This document shows, in pieces, positions 45,701 to 57,262 of a DNA stretch of 64,000 nucleotides. Position 1 is the stretch's first letter, and each line of letters opens with the position of its first letter. This DNA comes from Pyrrhosoma nymphula. Its lineage: Eukaryota > Arthropoda > Insecta > Odonata > Coenagrionidae. Location of the stretch: assembly GCA_963573305.1 (NCBI GenBank), contig OY754337.1, positions 47,877,164 through 47,941,163 of the forward strand, written 5' to 3'. The position numbers were made by a program, and so were the translations under genes. The notes beneath the pieces were generated by a model, which made no database searches, was not told the DNA's origin, and saw nothing but the letters and a program-made list of their open reading frames with translations.

Positions 45701-46648
45701 CCCTCCCCCGATTTGCTGCATTTTTAAAAGTTTCATAGCCCACGTACCAATATCGTCCACTGCGCAGCGCCTTTGCGAGCACCTTTGCGAGAGTTATAGC
45801 TGAAAGTACTTTTCTGAAGGCCGCAGAAGCCTTCTTAGGTTTATTTCCTTCACTTTGTCCGTGAGGTAATATCAATGGAGAAACAAAGAAATAATTTTTA
45901 CAAAGACGACAGACACCGTCTTCACCATCCCCAGAAACGACAGCGTCACAAAATGTCAGCCAAAGTATATATACGCCAAATTAAGTTTCCTCAGAGCTGA
46001 TTGGCCGAGCGATCGGGAATCCACCCTGAGGACGATACTTCAGTAGGCCCATGTCCAACTATCGGCATTAGAATCCTATTCTGAAGAAGCGTCCAGCAGC
46101 AATTGACGCGAAAAGTCGTCACCGAAAAGATGAATCAATGCAGCGGGACCCGAAAGTAACCCAAATGAAAAAAAACGAAACTAATACCCAAATAATTTTT
46201 ATTTCCTTATTCAATTTTCATAAAATATAAAATACCAAGTATAACCTGGTTAGGCATTACGATTTTCCATAACAGTGGAGCATCAATAAGACAGCAATAA
46301 CGTGCCTTCTCCTAAATATCACACTAGACAACGTACTTTATCAGAATAATCAGTAAACCGCAAGTTATCGAATTCTCTCCATTAGCTAAACGCCTTTTTT
46401 AAACAATTCTCCCCAACAAAATCCTTAGTACTACGTTCATTTTCATTCAATATGCTGCAAAAGAACTATAATTGCTACGTATACTCTCGTTTAATCTCTT
46501 CTACTTTCATTTGGCTTTGGTTTCTGTCTCGTTGAAAATCAAAATACTTCGGGTTTCACGTCATAAAAAGTTTGATGTAACCATGCAATGAAGCCAGAAT
46601 CATTATCAAAGCCTTCTTGTCGAATAGTTAGTAGCTGCTTATAGAATC
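45701..46648. other. AT-rich spacer, nothing recognised
   Basis: No supported feature. Confidence 0.5.
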
Positions 46649-47386
46649 TAATGCCTGTTGCTCACGGTAAAATTTTCGGTAAAACGTTTTATAAAACCGA
46701 CTAATTTTATAAAAATGAGCTTGCTAACAATAAAACCGTTTTATAAAACCGAGTTTTATTAAACGTTTTACGGAATAGGACAGGTTCTATTTCCATAAAA
46801 CCGTTTTATGCAACAACCAATGAGATGTTCCGCTCATCGCGAAGGTGAGCTTTCGTCTCGCACATTTTTTCGCGATTTTCACCCACTTTAAACAGAGATA
46901 TCGGAACCAAATTCACCTCACTTATTATGCAAACTTTGCAAATTTGTTTTACACTTTCAACACAACAATGCATCAACTACTTTAGAAATGGGAAACTATC
47001 AAACCTGAGAAGTGCGATTTTTCCTCTCCGCCATCTTGTGAAAAAATGCCGTTTCCTCTTATCCACTGTACGTAGCGCAGCGATCGAGCAGTTGCTTCTC
47101 TAGCATATACATACCTCTCCTACACAGTTTCTTCCCTCCTTCCACTGAAACTCGCCCCGCAACGAGTGTTAGAGAATGGAGAAAGGTTAACCTCAAGGTA
47201 TACCCGATGCTAGCGCCATTTACGGCATAGCGGTTCATATTAGTACTGCTTCGATTTTCCTCTTATAAGGTTCTTGAGTTTTACCGTGAGCAAGCTAGTA
47301 CGTTTTACGTACGATTCATAAAACTTTCAATAAAAATTTTTATTAAACTGTTTTATGGAAAATTTTACCGTGAGCAACAAGCATAA
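46649..47386. mobile_element. 732-base MITE with TAA target duplication
   Basis: The terminal sequences TG-CCTGTTGCTCACGGTAAAA and (complement) TGCTTGTTGCTCACGGTAAAA give inverted repeats of about 26 bases ending in ATTTTC. TAA flanks both sides (46649-46651, 47384-47386). Subterminal copies of AGCTTGCT/AGCAAGCT and many AAACCGTTTTATAAAACC words give a nested inverted-repeat texture. There is no transposase. The 3-base TAA duplication fits a PIF/Harbinger-like element. Confidence 0.85.
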
Positions 47387-48059
47387 GTGTGATATCGGAG
47401 ATCACAGGAAAGCCCTTTTTTTACTGTCTCTATCACTGAACGAATTTACATCCACGAAACAACGTGCAAGCTATCCATCTTCGAAACACTCATCCCACTT
47501 CAAATAAAAAACCCCGCACACACACACCTGGCCACTAGCTGAGAACCAAAAAGCGGGTCAACAATGCTCAGCCAAACCAGAAACCAGAGTGCCACGTTAG
47601 TGAGCATTCCAAAGTGAAGTCCCAAGGCAAGATATTAATATTGATTAGTACTGCCAATACTTATTAGGATATACTAATTCATGCAAAAAACGGGACATCC
47701 CTATCGAGAGAGAAGTAAGTAATAAGTCAATGAACACAAGTACAATGTGTAATCGATCCAGCGACATTGTCTCATCTTCTAACCTCGACAGTCAATCTGA
47801 CACGCACAAATTATTAAAAAATTACAGACACCAAAAAAGTAACCACTAGCATATCATTCTGATGTTGAAAACTGAAAAAATAAAGCATACACACAGCAAT
47901 GATATAAGTGAAAATAATGTAATTTTACCCATTTTATTTTTTGGCAACTCAATGCTATTTTTCGACATAGTGTTTATGTAAATGAGATATAATTCAATAA
48001 TGAGATATAAACTCGATACTCTCAGGCGTTACTTTGTAAAATTCCATTTTGATAGAAAC
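47387..48059. other. AT-rich spacer, nothing recognised
   Basis: No supported feature. Confidence 0.5.
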
Positions 48060-48107
48060 AAAAACAAACTTTGTAAATTTTACAATCAATTTTATTCACT
48101 ACGACCG

Positions 48108-48134
48108 GTTTCGACGCATAGGCGACATCTTCAG
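48108..48134 (-). ncRNA. Hammerhead-ribozyme-like core
   Basis: Minus strand: CUGAAGA (48134-48128), one U, stem GUCGC/GCGUC with a central U-U mismatch, loop CUAU, then GAAAC (48112-48108) and CGGUCGUAG. Upstream on plus, TTTTATTCACTACGACCGG matches the arm sequence of the 39497 foldback family (TTTTATTG--GACCGG). Only one orientation is present here. Confidence 0.45.
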
Positions 48135-48140
48135 GTAAAA

Positions 48141-49883
48141 AGAGTAAAGCGAAAACCTAATACATGTATACATATTTAGTTAATTAAATAATAACGCCGA
48201 TTAAATGGGAGAAAAGAAAAATTTCCTTCCGCTCTTTAAAATATAAAAAAATACCCCTACAACTACGACTTGGACTTATTTCTTGCGTCCGACTTTTACG
48301 CAATGATCTCTAAATTGCGAAAGAATGCGAAATATTTGTTTATGAGAATAATTTTAGCGGTTTTCCTATCTTCCAAGGTTATAACTTTGGCAATGACCAT
48401 TATTGAACTCGATTACTCAAATGTTTATAAACTAAGATTACGTATGTCTCAGATATTATTGAAAAAAATACGATCTCGGAGAAAAATAACAGCTATCACA
48501 TGTATTCATTGGCGTCTTCATAGGGCAAATATCTTAATCTGTATTCTATTTGTTTTCACGAAAAACATGACTGTTTTTTAAACCTGTCATTAAAAAAATT
48601 TAATCCTAATAATTGATCCCCTTTTTTATTGCTTGCATTAACCTTGAACTTCACGGTGCGCGTGAAGGACCACCCAAAACATCAGAAATGACATTGTATA
48701 AAACTAAAAAACAGATAAACAAATTCATTTGTGCAAAAAGTAATGAATATTTTGTCTTGAAAATTTTGGTACTTGGCACTACTAGTGCCTTAACATTTTC
48801 AGGTATGGTGTATGTAAATATGTTTTTGCATTGTTATAAAAAATTGAAGAAAACAGCAGTTTTTCATGTTTTTTTAAATAGCGGATCAAAAATTAGACCA
48901 ATTTTTTGTGGTTAGGCTAATTTTGTCGGTTATTTTTATACGCACAACTTTTGTTTGAGAAGTTTTCTGGGAAAAGCAACAGCTTTTTCTATCACTCGGA
49001 AAAACAACTTTTTCACATCTTAATAGTTAACTAAAATGTTTTCCTACAATTTTTCTGAGAGGCCAAAGGCACCATTTATTACCACCATCAATCTGAATAC
49101 ATTTCATCCATCAGATCCCGGGTATCAATATGTACTTTCATGTCAAAATTCTAATTCGATTACTCTATATTTAGTCCAGTCGCTAGAGGGGTAAAAAGGG
49201 GTCCAACCCTATATTAAATCAGGTAGTTCTGTTTTTTTATGTGTTGTTCGGGATGGTTTGTGAGTGAAAAACCCAAGTTTTCGCCATCCCCACCCCTCTG
49301 CGTTTTCCACCATCTTGAAAAAACCACCGATAAACGACACTTTTTCCTGTTCTTTGCTTATAACTCCAAAACAGTGCATCGTATCCAAATTTGCTCCACA
49401 TTCATTCTTTTAGAGGACAAAATTTCCCACGAGAATCACTCATTAACTTTGTTTCCACAACCAATAGCAAAGGAGGTACAGAGCAGCAAAAAAGGGGTAA
49501 AATCGCAATTCCAGCAAAATTGTCACTTTTCCGTCCCTTTGCATCACATAAATTCTATGAAAAACTGATTTTAGCAAATATGCACTCAAATAAGTTGTGA
49601 AGATGATAGTTGCCTTTAAATTTCACGTCTCAAAAAGTTTTTTAACCACTAATATCAAGGGGTGGGGTAAAATTGAGGGAAAAAGGGAAAATGTTTTCTT
49701 TTTGAGTTGTAGAGAAATGCTGTTTGGTCATTACTTTCCATTCATTCTACTTTTCAACTATTTCCTCACTCATATTTGTGTGTATAAATGATAAAATAAA
49801 CGTCATGTAGCCATGTTTTGGCGAACGTCAGTGTGGACTTGTGGGCCTAATAAATCCATATGTATGACCAACCCCTGTACATA
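48141..49883. other. AT-rich spacer, no gene recognised
   Basis: Frames at 48270-48915 and 49239-49600 (up to 109 codons) show no domain I know. Since they precede the GGFH fragment they might be degraded parts of the same element, but nothing in the sequence proves it. Confidence 0.4.
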
Positions 49884-50309
49884 TAGGCCCAGGAAAGTCT
49901 CCATAATGGACCACATCCACTATTGCGTGACGTAATAGCTATGCTTGGTGGGTTTCATTTATCTATGTCCTACTTAGGGGCAATTGGTTCTATTATGGCT
50001 GGAATTGGAATCAGTGAGCTGTTTGCAACTATATATGCTGAAAATAGTGTCACTAAAATGATGTATGGCCATGGATATTCCAGAGAAGTAAGGGCTCACC
50101 TTCTGGTGTACCAGGCTTTCGCCCATTTCATACTGGAAACGATTGAATTCAACGATGAAGAAAATAATCAAGCCTTCAGACTACTATCACATGCAGATAA
50201 ATCCATAATTTTGTTAGCTGACTATGTGGAAGCAATCAAATATGTGAAGGAGAAATTCACGAAAGCTCTTGAGGAAATGGAATGCAGAGGACCAACTGTG
50301 GGTGTGTGA
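49884..50309 (+). pseudogene. Fragment of an uncharacterised multicopy protein family (GGFH / SYLGAIG / GHGYSREVRAHLL)
   Basis: The frame after a stop at 49884 runs 141 codons to TGA at 50307-50309. It holds LGGFHLSMSYLGAIGSIMAG, IGISELFATIYAENSVTKMM and GHGYSREVRAHLLVYQAFAH, then ILETIEF. I recognise this motif order from large uncharacterised invertebrate proteins that occur in many genomic copies. The function is unknown and a mobile-element origin is likely. There is no in-frame ATG before the core; the first ATG lies at codon 7 of the stretch after TTGCGTGAC. Family members are much longer, so this is one exon or a truncated piece. Base use is less AT-rich than the flanks. Confidence 0.7.
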
Positions 50310-51259
50310 CCAACCACAGTGCAGGGGGCGGGGGAGTTGCAGCCGTGCGACATCAGCTGTGGGTTGGTGGCTTCGAAGAGACAATAATCTTGTGTGGTAT
50401 GCATGATGTCTCTGTCAAAAATTTACCTACTCATCAGTAGGCAATGTCAAGTTGCTAAAAAGAGAAACGCCCGCGGTGCACCCGAAGAAAGCAGTCTTTC
50501 AGTACCTCCTAAACCTTTACCCTATGTGACAAAATGCGTAATTTTTTCCGCGATTTCTCCAAAATATAATAGATGGAGGCTCTTTTCAATGTTTGTATCT
50601 CGAAAATCTCCATAGTGGAGTGGATGCGGCTACAATCCATTCCACACGCTTGCCGCGCCACCTTACTCCCCGTTGCAGGCGGGTTGGACTAGACTAGACC
50701 GCGCGATCGAAAAAGTGATGTGAAATTCGGCGTCGCAAACGGTCGCTTCATAGCTCGTCGGATTAACACTGTGGAAGCTTTGTAGTTTCCCCATATAAGT
50801 TACTTCACGATGCTCGGTGATGCAAATAACTATTTCTATATATGTATTTTAAAAAAACGAAAAAAATGAGGGTCCGCCATTTTGTTTAAAATATTTGGTA
50901 AATAATGACAAAAAAGTAAGTAGACTACATTAAAACAAAGAAGAAAAACAGCTTCATCTTACTGCATCACTTTTTATTCCAATTCTTTACCCATAAAGGC
51001 GTAGCAAGGACTTGATTTTGAAGATTTCGTGAGAAAAGTGAGTGTAGACCATTTTTGCGAAATTTGTGCCACTTTGACCTCATGCAAATTGTTAATTGTA
51101 GAGCACTAAGGAAAATGCTTTGCGTCATCGCATGCACATGTCTTTTTGAAATATTTATGCAAATTTTCAGCTTCCTCGCTTGAAAAAATCACTTTTTGAC
51201 TTTCGACCAGCTTTTTTCGATTTCAGCCCACTGTGCGACGTTTTGCTCTCTTATTGAAA
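50310..51259. other. Spacer, nothing secure
   Basis: A frame at 50394-50615 contains ARGAPEESSLSVPPKPLPYV and may belong to the same element as 49884-50309, but I cannot show it. Confidence 0.4.
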
Positions 51260-51640
51260 CATGTATACTAAAGCCCTAGATGAAACACACCATTTCCATT
51301 ATGCCCCACCCCTATCCTGAAACTTCGCGTCGCGTCGTAGGCATTCGTGGACTTCAGTGGTGCGTCGAGACGCCGGGAGGCGCCACGAGCGTGCCCAAAG
51401 GGTTCATTAGCAAGAGAGAGAGAGGCAGACACACGAGGGATCCACGTGCCCTTTCTCTCTCTTCCCCTCCACACTCCTGCTCGCGGAGACGATCCCTTCC
51501 TTCCTCCAGCCATTGATCTCTCTCTCCTCTCTTCTCCGTCTGCTTCACTCCTTCCACCACTCCCTTCTCTTCGTAGCCCGAGAATTCTGCTCCATCTGCA
51601 CCAATGGAGCTATCCACATTTAGTTGACAGTACGGGCCTC
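51260..51640. promoter_or_regulatory. GC- and pyrimidine-rich block
   Basis: CpG-rich at 51318-51400 (GACGCCGGGAGGCGCCACG) followed by CT-rich DNA to 51580 on the plus strand. It gives overlapping frames on both strands. A promoter or 5' UTR is possible, but no core element or coding exon could be supported. Confidence 0.25.
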
Positions 51641-51689
51641 AGGGATAACGCTGTTGCTAAACTAAAACTCCACATGCTCACCTTTACGC

Positions 51690-51755
51690 CACGTGTAGTT
51701 CCTGGCACTGCGCACTTTTGAGACGTGGGCTACGGAACTTTCAAAATCTTGCGAA
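51690..51755 (+). repeat. Family E-linked fragment
   Basis: AGTTCCTGGCACTGCGCA (51697-51714) and ACGGAACTTTCAAAAT recur at 60637-60705, where they precede the family E block. Confidence 0.7.
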
Positions 51756-51818
51756 AAGGAGGGGGAACATAATCTGAGGTATCAGGTGTGATATAGTGGA
51801 AACGGAACATAACTGCAA

Positions 51819-52382
51819 TTAAGGTGGTTTGAGCGAGATAGTTCCCTAGTCATAATACAGACAATAATATAATTTTATACTTTGATTTCAGCGCCTGTAA
51901 GAAGTACGAAATAAATATTGTAATATTAATGGCACAAAGTTATAGATATATGTGCCCAAAAATATCAGTTTTTTATAAATAAAGCGAATATATAAGTCTC
52001 TAACTTGACTCATTTTTTCCCGCCGTACGGCTGAAAACCCTTCAAAACAGCTGTTTTTTTGCGATTTTGTCAAAGTTACTGTGGTGAGTAATAGATTATT
52101 TTTTATAAATGGATGAGAAAACATGCAATCTATACATTGTTAGTTTTTTGACGAAATCTAGGTGTTATAAATTCCTATTTTCTTCAATATTCTCCCTCTG
52201 GATCGCTCAGCCATAATCTATCCCATGTAAAACGGCCTATATTTTTAGGCAAATTGATCGAAAAGTAGTTCGGCAAGGGGTTGATATTTTGATATCATTG
52301 GAAAGATGAGAGTTGTTTCTTTAAAATGAGGCCTAAATCATCAAATTCTAGGTGAAGTGATTTTTCGCTCAAACTACCTTAA
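51819..52382. mobile_element. Family C inverted-repeat element with TTAA flanks
   Basis: TTAA (51819-51822) then GGTGGTTTGAGCGAGAT at the left, and TTTTTCGCTCAAACTACC then TTAA (52379-52382) at the right, define 556 bases with imperfect TIRs. The TTAA duplication is typical of piggyBac-like and some Kolobok-like elements. There is no transposase. Partial copies lie at 14274, 18629 and 53650. Confidence 0.8.
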
Positions 52383-52508
52383 TGAAATTGAGCAAATTCC
52401 ACTGTGATAGCATTTATAACACGATCGGTTTCCCTTTTTAAGGCATCTTCAGGTCGAAACTGGTCGTGCAATAAATGCTATCACAGTGAAAGTTGCTCAA
52501 TTTCATTA
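52379..52508. repeat. Foldback with hammerhead-like core
   Basis: The left arm TAATGAAATTGAGCAAATTC, CACTGTGATAGCATTTAT is mirrored by ATAAATGCTATCACAGTG, AGTTGCTCAATTTCATTA. The arms are about 54 bases with few mismatches. On minus, CUGAAGA (52452-52446), U, GCCUU/AAGG with AAA loop and then GAAAC (52432-52428) form a core missing one C of stem II. It abuts the right TTAA of the family C element. Confidence 0.85.
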
Positions 52509-53649
52509 ATTGCAGTTAAGGAGGAGGAGGTTGTTTTATACCCTTTTTCTCAACTCATGGCGGGTGAACGTCACAGAGCGAGTAGCCAATGAAAGACTTT
52601 TACCCTTCGACCTCAGTTTCTTTTAACCTTCGACCTTAGACTTGGCGGCCGATCAGCGCTGTCACTTCTTGCGAATAAATGCACGTTGGGAGAAGAAAAG
52701 ACGTTTGAGGTCTGACTCGCACGCAGTGAATTTGGTGACACAGATGATACGAGGCCGATGTGAACCTCACGGCAGTCGAAGAGAGACTGAGTTCCCCCAA
52801 TGAATTCCACGCACAGAAATATAAATACCTAGAATGGTATGTATCGCACCTATGTATCGCAATAGGTGACATATTTGTAATGCCCAGGTGAATGTAAACA
52901 ACGATAAGAGTATTGGTTTTATAAAGATTCCGTTAGCGAGTGCCACTAAGTTCCGTTGCGCCTATACTAGCCCTTTCGCGGTCGTGAAGTCGGTCCAAAG
53001 GCTGAGACTGTGACGTTACTGCCTGAATCTGGGAAAAGTAAATTACGGCTACGACCAACAATTCAACGAGGACTGGAACACGGTCAAAAAGAAAATTCGA
53101 TAATATTCACGCCGTTGTACTCCGTACGCTCATAAGCAGTATCGTAGTAGGCGCGATGAAAAAGTAATGGCGCCTGCCTTTCGCTGGGCCAACCACTTCC
53201 TAGTAAAGGGTCTCTATAGACCTACCTTTCCTCTTCGCCCCAGGCGGAGCAATCCACTCCACGTGACTAGATGACGTATAAATGGAGCGTAAGTAATTCA
53301 ATACGGACCCACGCGCCCAAGACAGAGATCTCAACGTCGCGACGCGTCGATAGCAGGGACATTTGAGCACCTTTTCGGAGGAACGTACTATAGATCGTTA
53401 CACATTTACTTAACTGTTTGAACCTTATTGAGAACAATGTTGCCAAACTCCCTACTCTAAGCCATTAACGCAATCGATTCCAACACTGCGCTATATTTAA
53501 GTACGGTACTTAATTGAATAATATTTGCATATTTGAAGACTCCTAAGTGTACAATTAGTATGCCACAAAGCAAATTGCGAGTTTACCCGCTGCTACTGGT
53601 AATGTCGCAGCGGGTTCATAATAGAGATTATTGCAGGAAATGAATCTCC
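52509..53649. other. Spacer, nothing recognised
   Basis: No supported feature. Confidence 0.5.
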
Positions 53650-53790
53650 TGAAGGTGGTTTGAGCAAGATTATTTCTTCGTCATAATAAAGAGATCATAT
53701 TGGAATTTTATATTTTAACTTATTTTTTCTATCAATTGCCGCGCTCCCTTTTGGAAATAAATAATACCATAGAGTAAGCGTGCATAAGCA
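53650..53790 (+). mobile_element. Family C element, short 5' fragment
   Basis: GAAGGTGGTTTGAGCAAGATTATTTCTTCGTCATAATA-type start matches the family C left end. The following DNA soon loses similarity. Confidence 0.6.
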
Positions 53791-54152
53791 GTAGTTATAT
53801 GGTCACTCTATGATAGTACATATCAAACCTATTTGTACACAAATTGAAAATTAAGGCTAACAAAAAATAATGCCATCTCTTTCATTTGAAAATTAATATA
53901 CAAAATTTAAATTTTATTTCCATGCGGCCTACAAAATGTGGAACGATTTACACTATATTAGCGAGGCTAAATGAATTAGAGCAACATTTAGGTTAAATCC
54001 AGGGACGTAGCTTCAGTTTTCAAACAATAATGCTATCTCTTTTATTTGAAAATTAATATACAAAATAAAAATTTTATTTTCTTCCTTTTTTATCATAAAT
54101 ATTACTTATAATATTAACAAAATCTAACAAAATATAATATTAACAAATTCTA

Positions 54153-54551
54153 TACGAGGGGGTGTACGAGGTGCCTTGCTCCTGCGGAAAATCCTACATT
54201 GGAGAAACCTGCCGCTCGATGAATGTGCGGATAAAGGAGCACCAGAGGACGACGAAAAACAAGCAATTCCGACTTTCCGCCATCGCCGAACACGCGTGGT
54301 CAGAACCCGGCCACGACATTAAATTTGAGGAGACGAAACTTTTAACGAAGGAGTCCCGATATTTCCCTCGGCAAATCAAGGAGGCCATAGTAATTCATAA
54401 AATACCGTTGAATTTCAACAGAGAGGACGGATATCACCTTCACAGCGCATGGAAAAGACTCGTCCAAGAAACAGCCAATCAGAGAGCAGCACCCAGCCAG
54501 CCTACGGTATATAAGCAATGCAGAAACCACACGCCGACACCTTCGACCTGA
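54153..54551 (+). pseudogene. Penelope-like GIY-YIG endonuclease domain fragment
   Basis: The frame runs from the insertion edge to TGA at 54549-54551 without a break. Motifs in order: GVYEVPCSCGKSYIGET (GIY-YIG), RSMNVRIKEHQR (conserved Arg), SAIAEHAWSEPGHDIKF (His pair of the PLE-type linker), FPRQIKEAIVIHKIPLNFNR (metal-binding Glu region) and EDGYHLHSAWKRLV near the end. In complete Penelope-like elements this domain follows the reverse transcriptase and nicks target DNA; here RT is absent because of 5' truncation. No in-frame stop is present, so the copy may be fairly young, but it cannot mobilise itself. Confidence 0.93.
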
Positions 54552-54578
54552 AGACACTGGCAGGATAGCCAGCGAAAC
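54548..54578 (+). ncRNA. Hammerhead-ribozyme-like core overlapping the PLE stop codon
   Basis: CUGAAGA (54548-54554), two bases CA, a perfect stem CUGGC/GCCAG (54557-54561 with 54568-54572), loop AGGAUA, a C, then GAAAC (54574-54578). UGA of CUGA is the stop codon of the endonuclease frame. Compared with the other family members the A before the stem and the C before GAAAC would be a lost outer pair. Penelope-like elements are known hosts of hammerhead ribozymes. Confidence 0.55.
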
Positions 54579-54845
54579 TGTTGTCAACATAGCCAACTGA
54601 CGCGGAAGATAACCCGGAAAATGCAGAGATCTTAACAAAATCTATTTTGTTTTTAAGTAGATATTCTAAGGGTAATAAAGAAAAGATCCTTAATCGTTGT
54701 CTGTAATTTATCGAAATCGTTATACATCTCATTGCGTGACAGTTTTACTTTTTTCATTGTTAAAATAAAGTGTTTAAGAATGTTAGCGCAAAAAAGTCCG
54801 CCCGGGAAGACCGACCTCTCCGCCCACCCCTAGATACGCCAATTG

Positions 54846-57202
54846 CTATATCTCCAGTTAGCAGTTAGGCTACATCTCAAGTACGCCACGAGCATTTGGG
54901 ACCCAGCACAGAACGACTTTATTCGGAAAATAAAAAAATACAAAAATACACAAGCTGCTTTGAAAAAATGTCACGAGAGAACATAGAGACGAACATAGAA
55001 CGAACATACATAGAGAACATGTAACCCAGCTGGTTAGAGAAACTCTACGATACGCAGGCAACTATTTCCAACACCGCGCTATATTTAAGTAAATTACTTT
55101 TAGGAACAATATTTGTTAATGGGAAAACTCCTTGAAGCGCAGTCACTACACAGTACAGCACTACGATAATTTCCTGGTCACATTGGCAAGATCTACTAGT
55201 GGAGATTTACACTGGAAACGTATCTCCATAAGAGCCCATGCTGTCAACTAAAAGTGGAACTCGAAATAGTCGAATAAATTGTAAAAAAAATGCCACCAGC
55301 ACTAATTTCCCAAAGGCATTAATGATATTTTCGGCATCTAAAAATACTACGTGTCCCTAACATATAGTTGTCATGGTGACCTCCAACGACTGTAAACACC
55401 AATAATGCTTGTCAAAAATTTTGTTTTTTTTTTCGAAGAACATATCCTGCCAGAATGTTTCCAATTTTGGACAGAAGTAGGGCATCGTAAATAACTAAAA
55501 TGTCATGTTTTTAATTTCCAATTTTACCGAAAACTTCCGCGTGGTTAAGTTTTAATAATTTATTTTGCACTAAAGGGATGCCAAAATTAGATTTTTATCA
55601 TTATCACATTTTAGTTACAACTGTGACATATATGATTTTCAGATTTTTTCAAAGTGGTGCCATAAAGATAAAAAATTGCCATAGACCGGGGTCCTAGTTT
55701 TTCGGAACACCATTTGCTTCTGATTTTAAGACACACAATTCCAACAAATGAATATTTATTTTCCCATGATATGTGTTACAAGCAAGTGCGATATACAACC
55801 ACAAAAAAGTCATTGCAGCAACAATCACAGCAAGCGCAAGTTTGCTAAACAAAAGTAGGTAATTAGGAGTGTATATGTTTGCAATGGCACAACTTGCCTA
55901 GAAGAGACAATTCCCATACCATAGTTTAAGCACGAATGCATGAAAATCCAACTAGACGTTCCTTTTTGCGAGAGTTAAAAGTGCCTCCTAAATTATTCCA
56001 GAGTCTGGAAATCTTCTCGTACATTCTTTCACTTGCTCCCTTCTTTGCCTTCTGTCTTATTCATGTCCTGCTTCGCTTAAACCTCTTTTGTTCCCAAATA
56101 CCTCAATATTCCTCTTCTGGAGGGATTGCGATAAATGTCCCTAGGGTGCAAGACCACCCGGGGCCCTTTACAAAAAATACGTACGTCTCCTACTTTAAGG
56201 AAAAGATTAACCAATGATTTTGTCTCTCACAATAAAACGAAGTTAGACATAATTTTTCACCCCTGAAAAATTATAACATCATCAAAAAAATGTATCCGTC
56301 CATCAAACATACACCGAACATCTCTACAAGTAAGTATTTGGGATCATTTAGAGGTAGTCTCTAATACCGATTTAGAACGTATTGAGAGATTGGCAAGGTA
56401 TGTGAGAGGTCAAATACTGAGTTCAAACCTTTCCGCTTTATTCTTCCAAAAGATACTCCTGTATCTCAAACTAGCTTTATATATTAACAATACAACGATA
56501 AGGTTCAAAATATGTAGATAATTCGACGAATATATTTTTAATGAACCCATTTTCCCCCCATAGGAACCACTTTCAGCACCATTTCCTTTGAACTTACGCA
56601 TGTATACCTCCGTTCCTGACTTTACTAGCTTTTTAGCTCAAAAACTAAGACTAATTGGTTCCTTAACAAAAATAACAATATATACCCTGGAAAAATTCAC
56701 TTCTTATAAACAGTTTTCATGCAGATAACATGTTAGACATAGAAACAATATTTTTACTCATGTTTCACATATCCTTGCAGATACTATGTTATTTGTCACC
56801 TCTTTCTTAAAATTTAATTTAATTTTTTAATTATTGAAACCTTAATTAAATATTTTTACGTTGTAGCCATCTAATAAATCTTTGGGATCTCCCAAGAACT
56901 GAAGAGGTAACAGGCCGCTCTATTTCCAGAAAAAAGGAATCCTTGTAACTCCTAAGTTCTGTGAAAATGGTCATGGTATGAATCTCTTATTCGCTTCCAG
57001 CATCTTTTTAAAGTATAACAAAAGAAACAGTGGAGAAATAAACTTCGCTGAGGAACGGCACGACCTTGTGACCTTCCTGACAAGAGCTCATGAGGAGAAA
57101 ATAACTACTCCCTGGAGTCGACCCATTCGAGGCTACCTTGAAGGCTATTGCCACCTTTATCCAACCTGAATAATATCATAACTATTGATGTTTATATCTA
57201 TA
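54846..57202. other. AT-rich spacer, nothing recognised
   Basis: Short chance frames only (for example 55936-56217). No terminal repeats or RNA genes seen. Confidence 0.5.
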
Positions 57203-57262
57203 CAGTAATCTGCCGGTTAAAGGTATGTTAATATGAAAGTAAGAGAAAATCCCCCAGATTAC

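Larger units (their letters stand above)
54140..54644 (+). mobile_element. 5'-truncated Penelope-like element, 479 bases, with 13-base TSD
   Basis: TTAACAAATTCTA (54140-54152) and TTAACAAAATCTA (54632-54644) agree at 12 of 13 positions. They bracket a segment that starts inside the GIY-YIG domain and ends just past a hammerhead-like motif with AACCCGGAAAATGCAGAGAT. This is what target-primed insertion of a Penelope-like retroelement would leave. Confidence 0.85.
54000..54845. mobile_element. Possible hAT-type element hosting a Penelope-like insertion
   Basis: CAGGGACGTAGCTTCAG at the left and a right end reading (complement) GGCGTATCTAGGGGTGGGC resemble hAT-family tips, as at 22681-23120. 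Flanking octamers do not match, so the boundaries are uncertain. The inner segment 54153-54631 is a separate, later insertion. Confidence 0.45.

Noticed and set aside
48270..49568. Possible exons upstream of the GGFH fragment
   Set aside because: Frames of about 100 codons show no recognisable motif or consistent splice sites; left as spacer.
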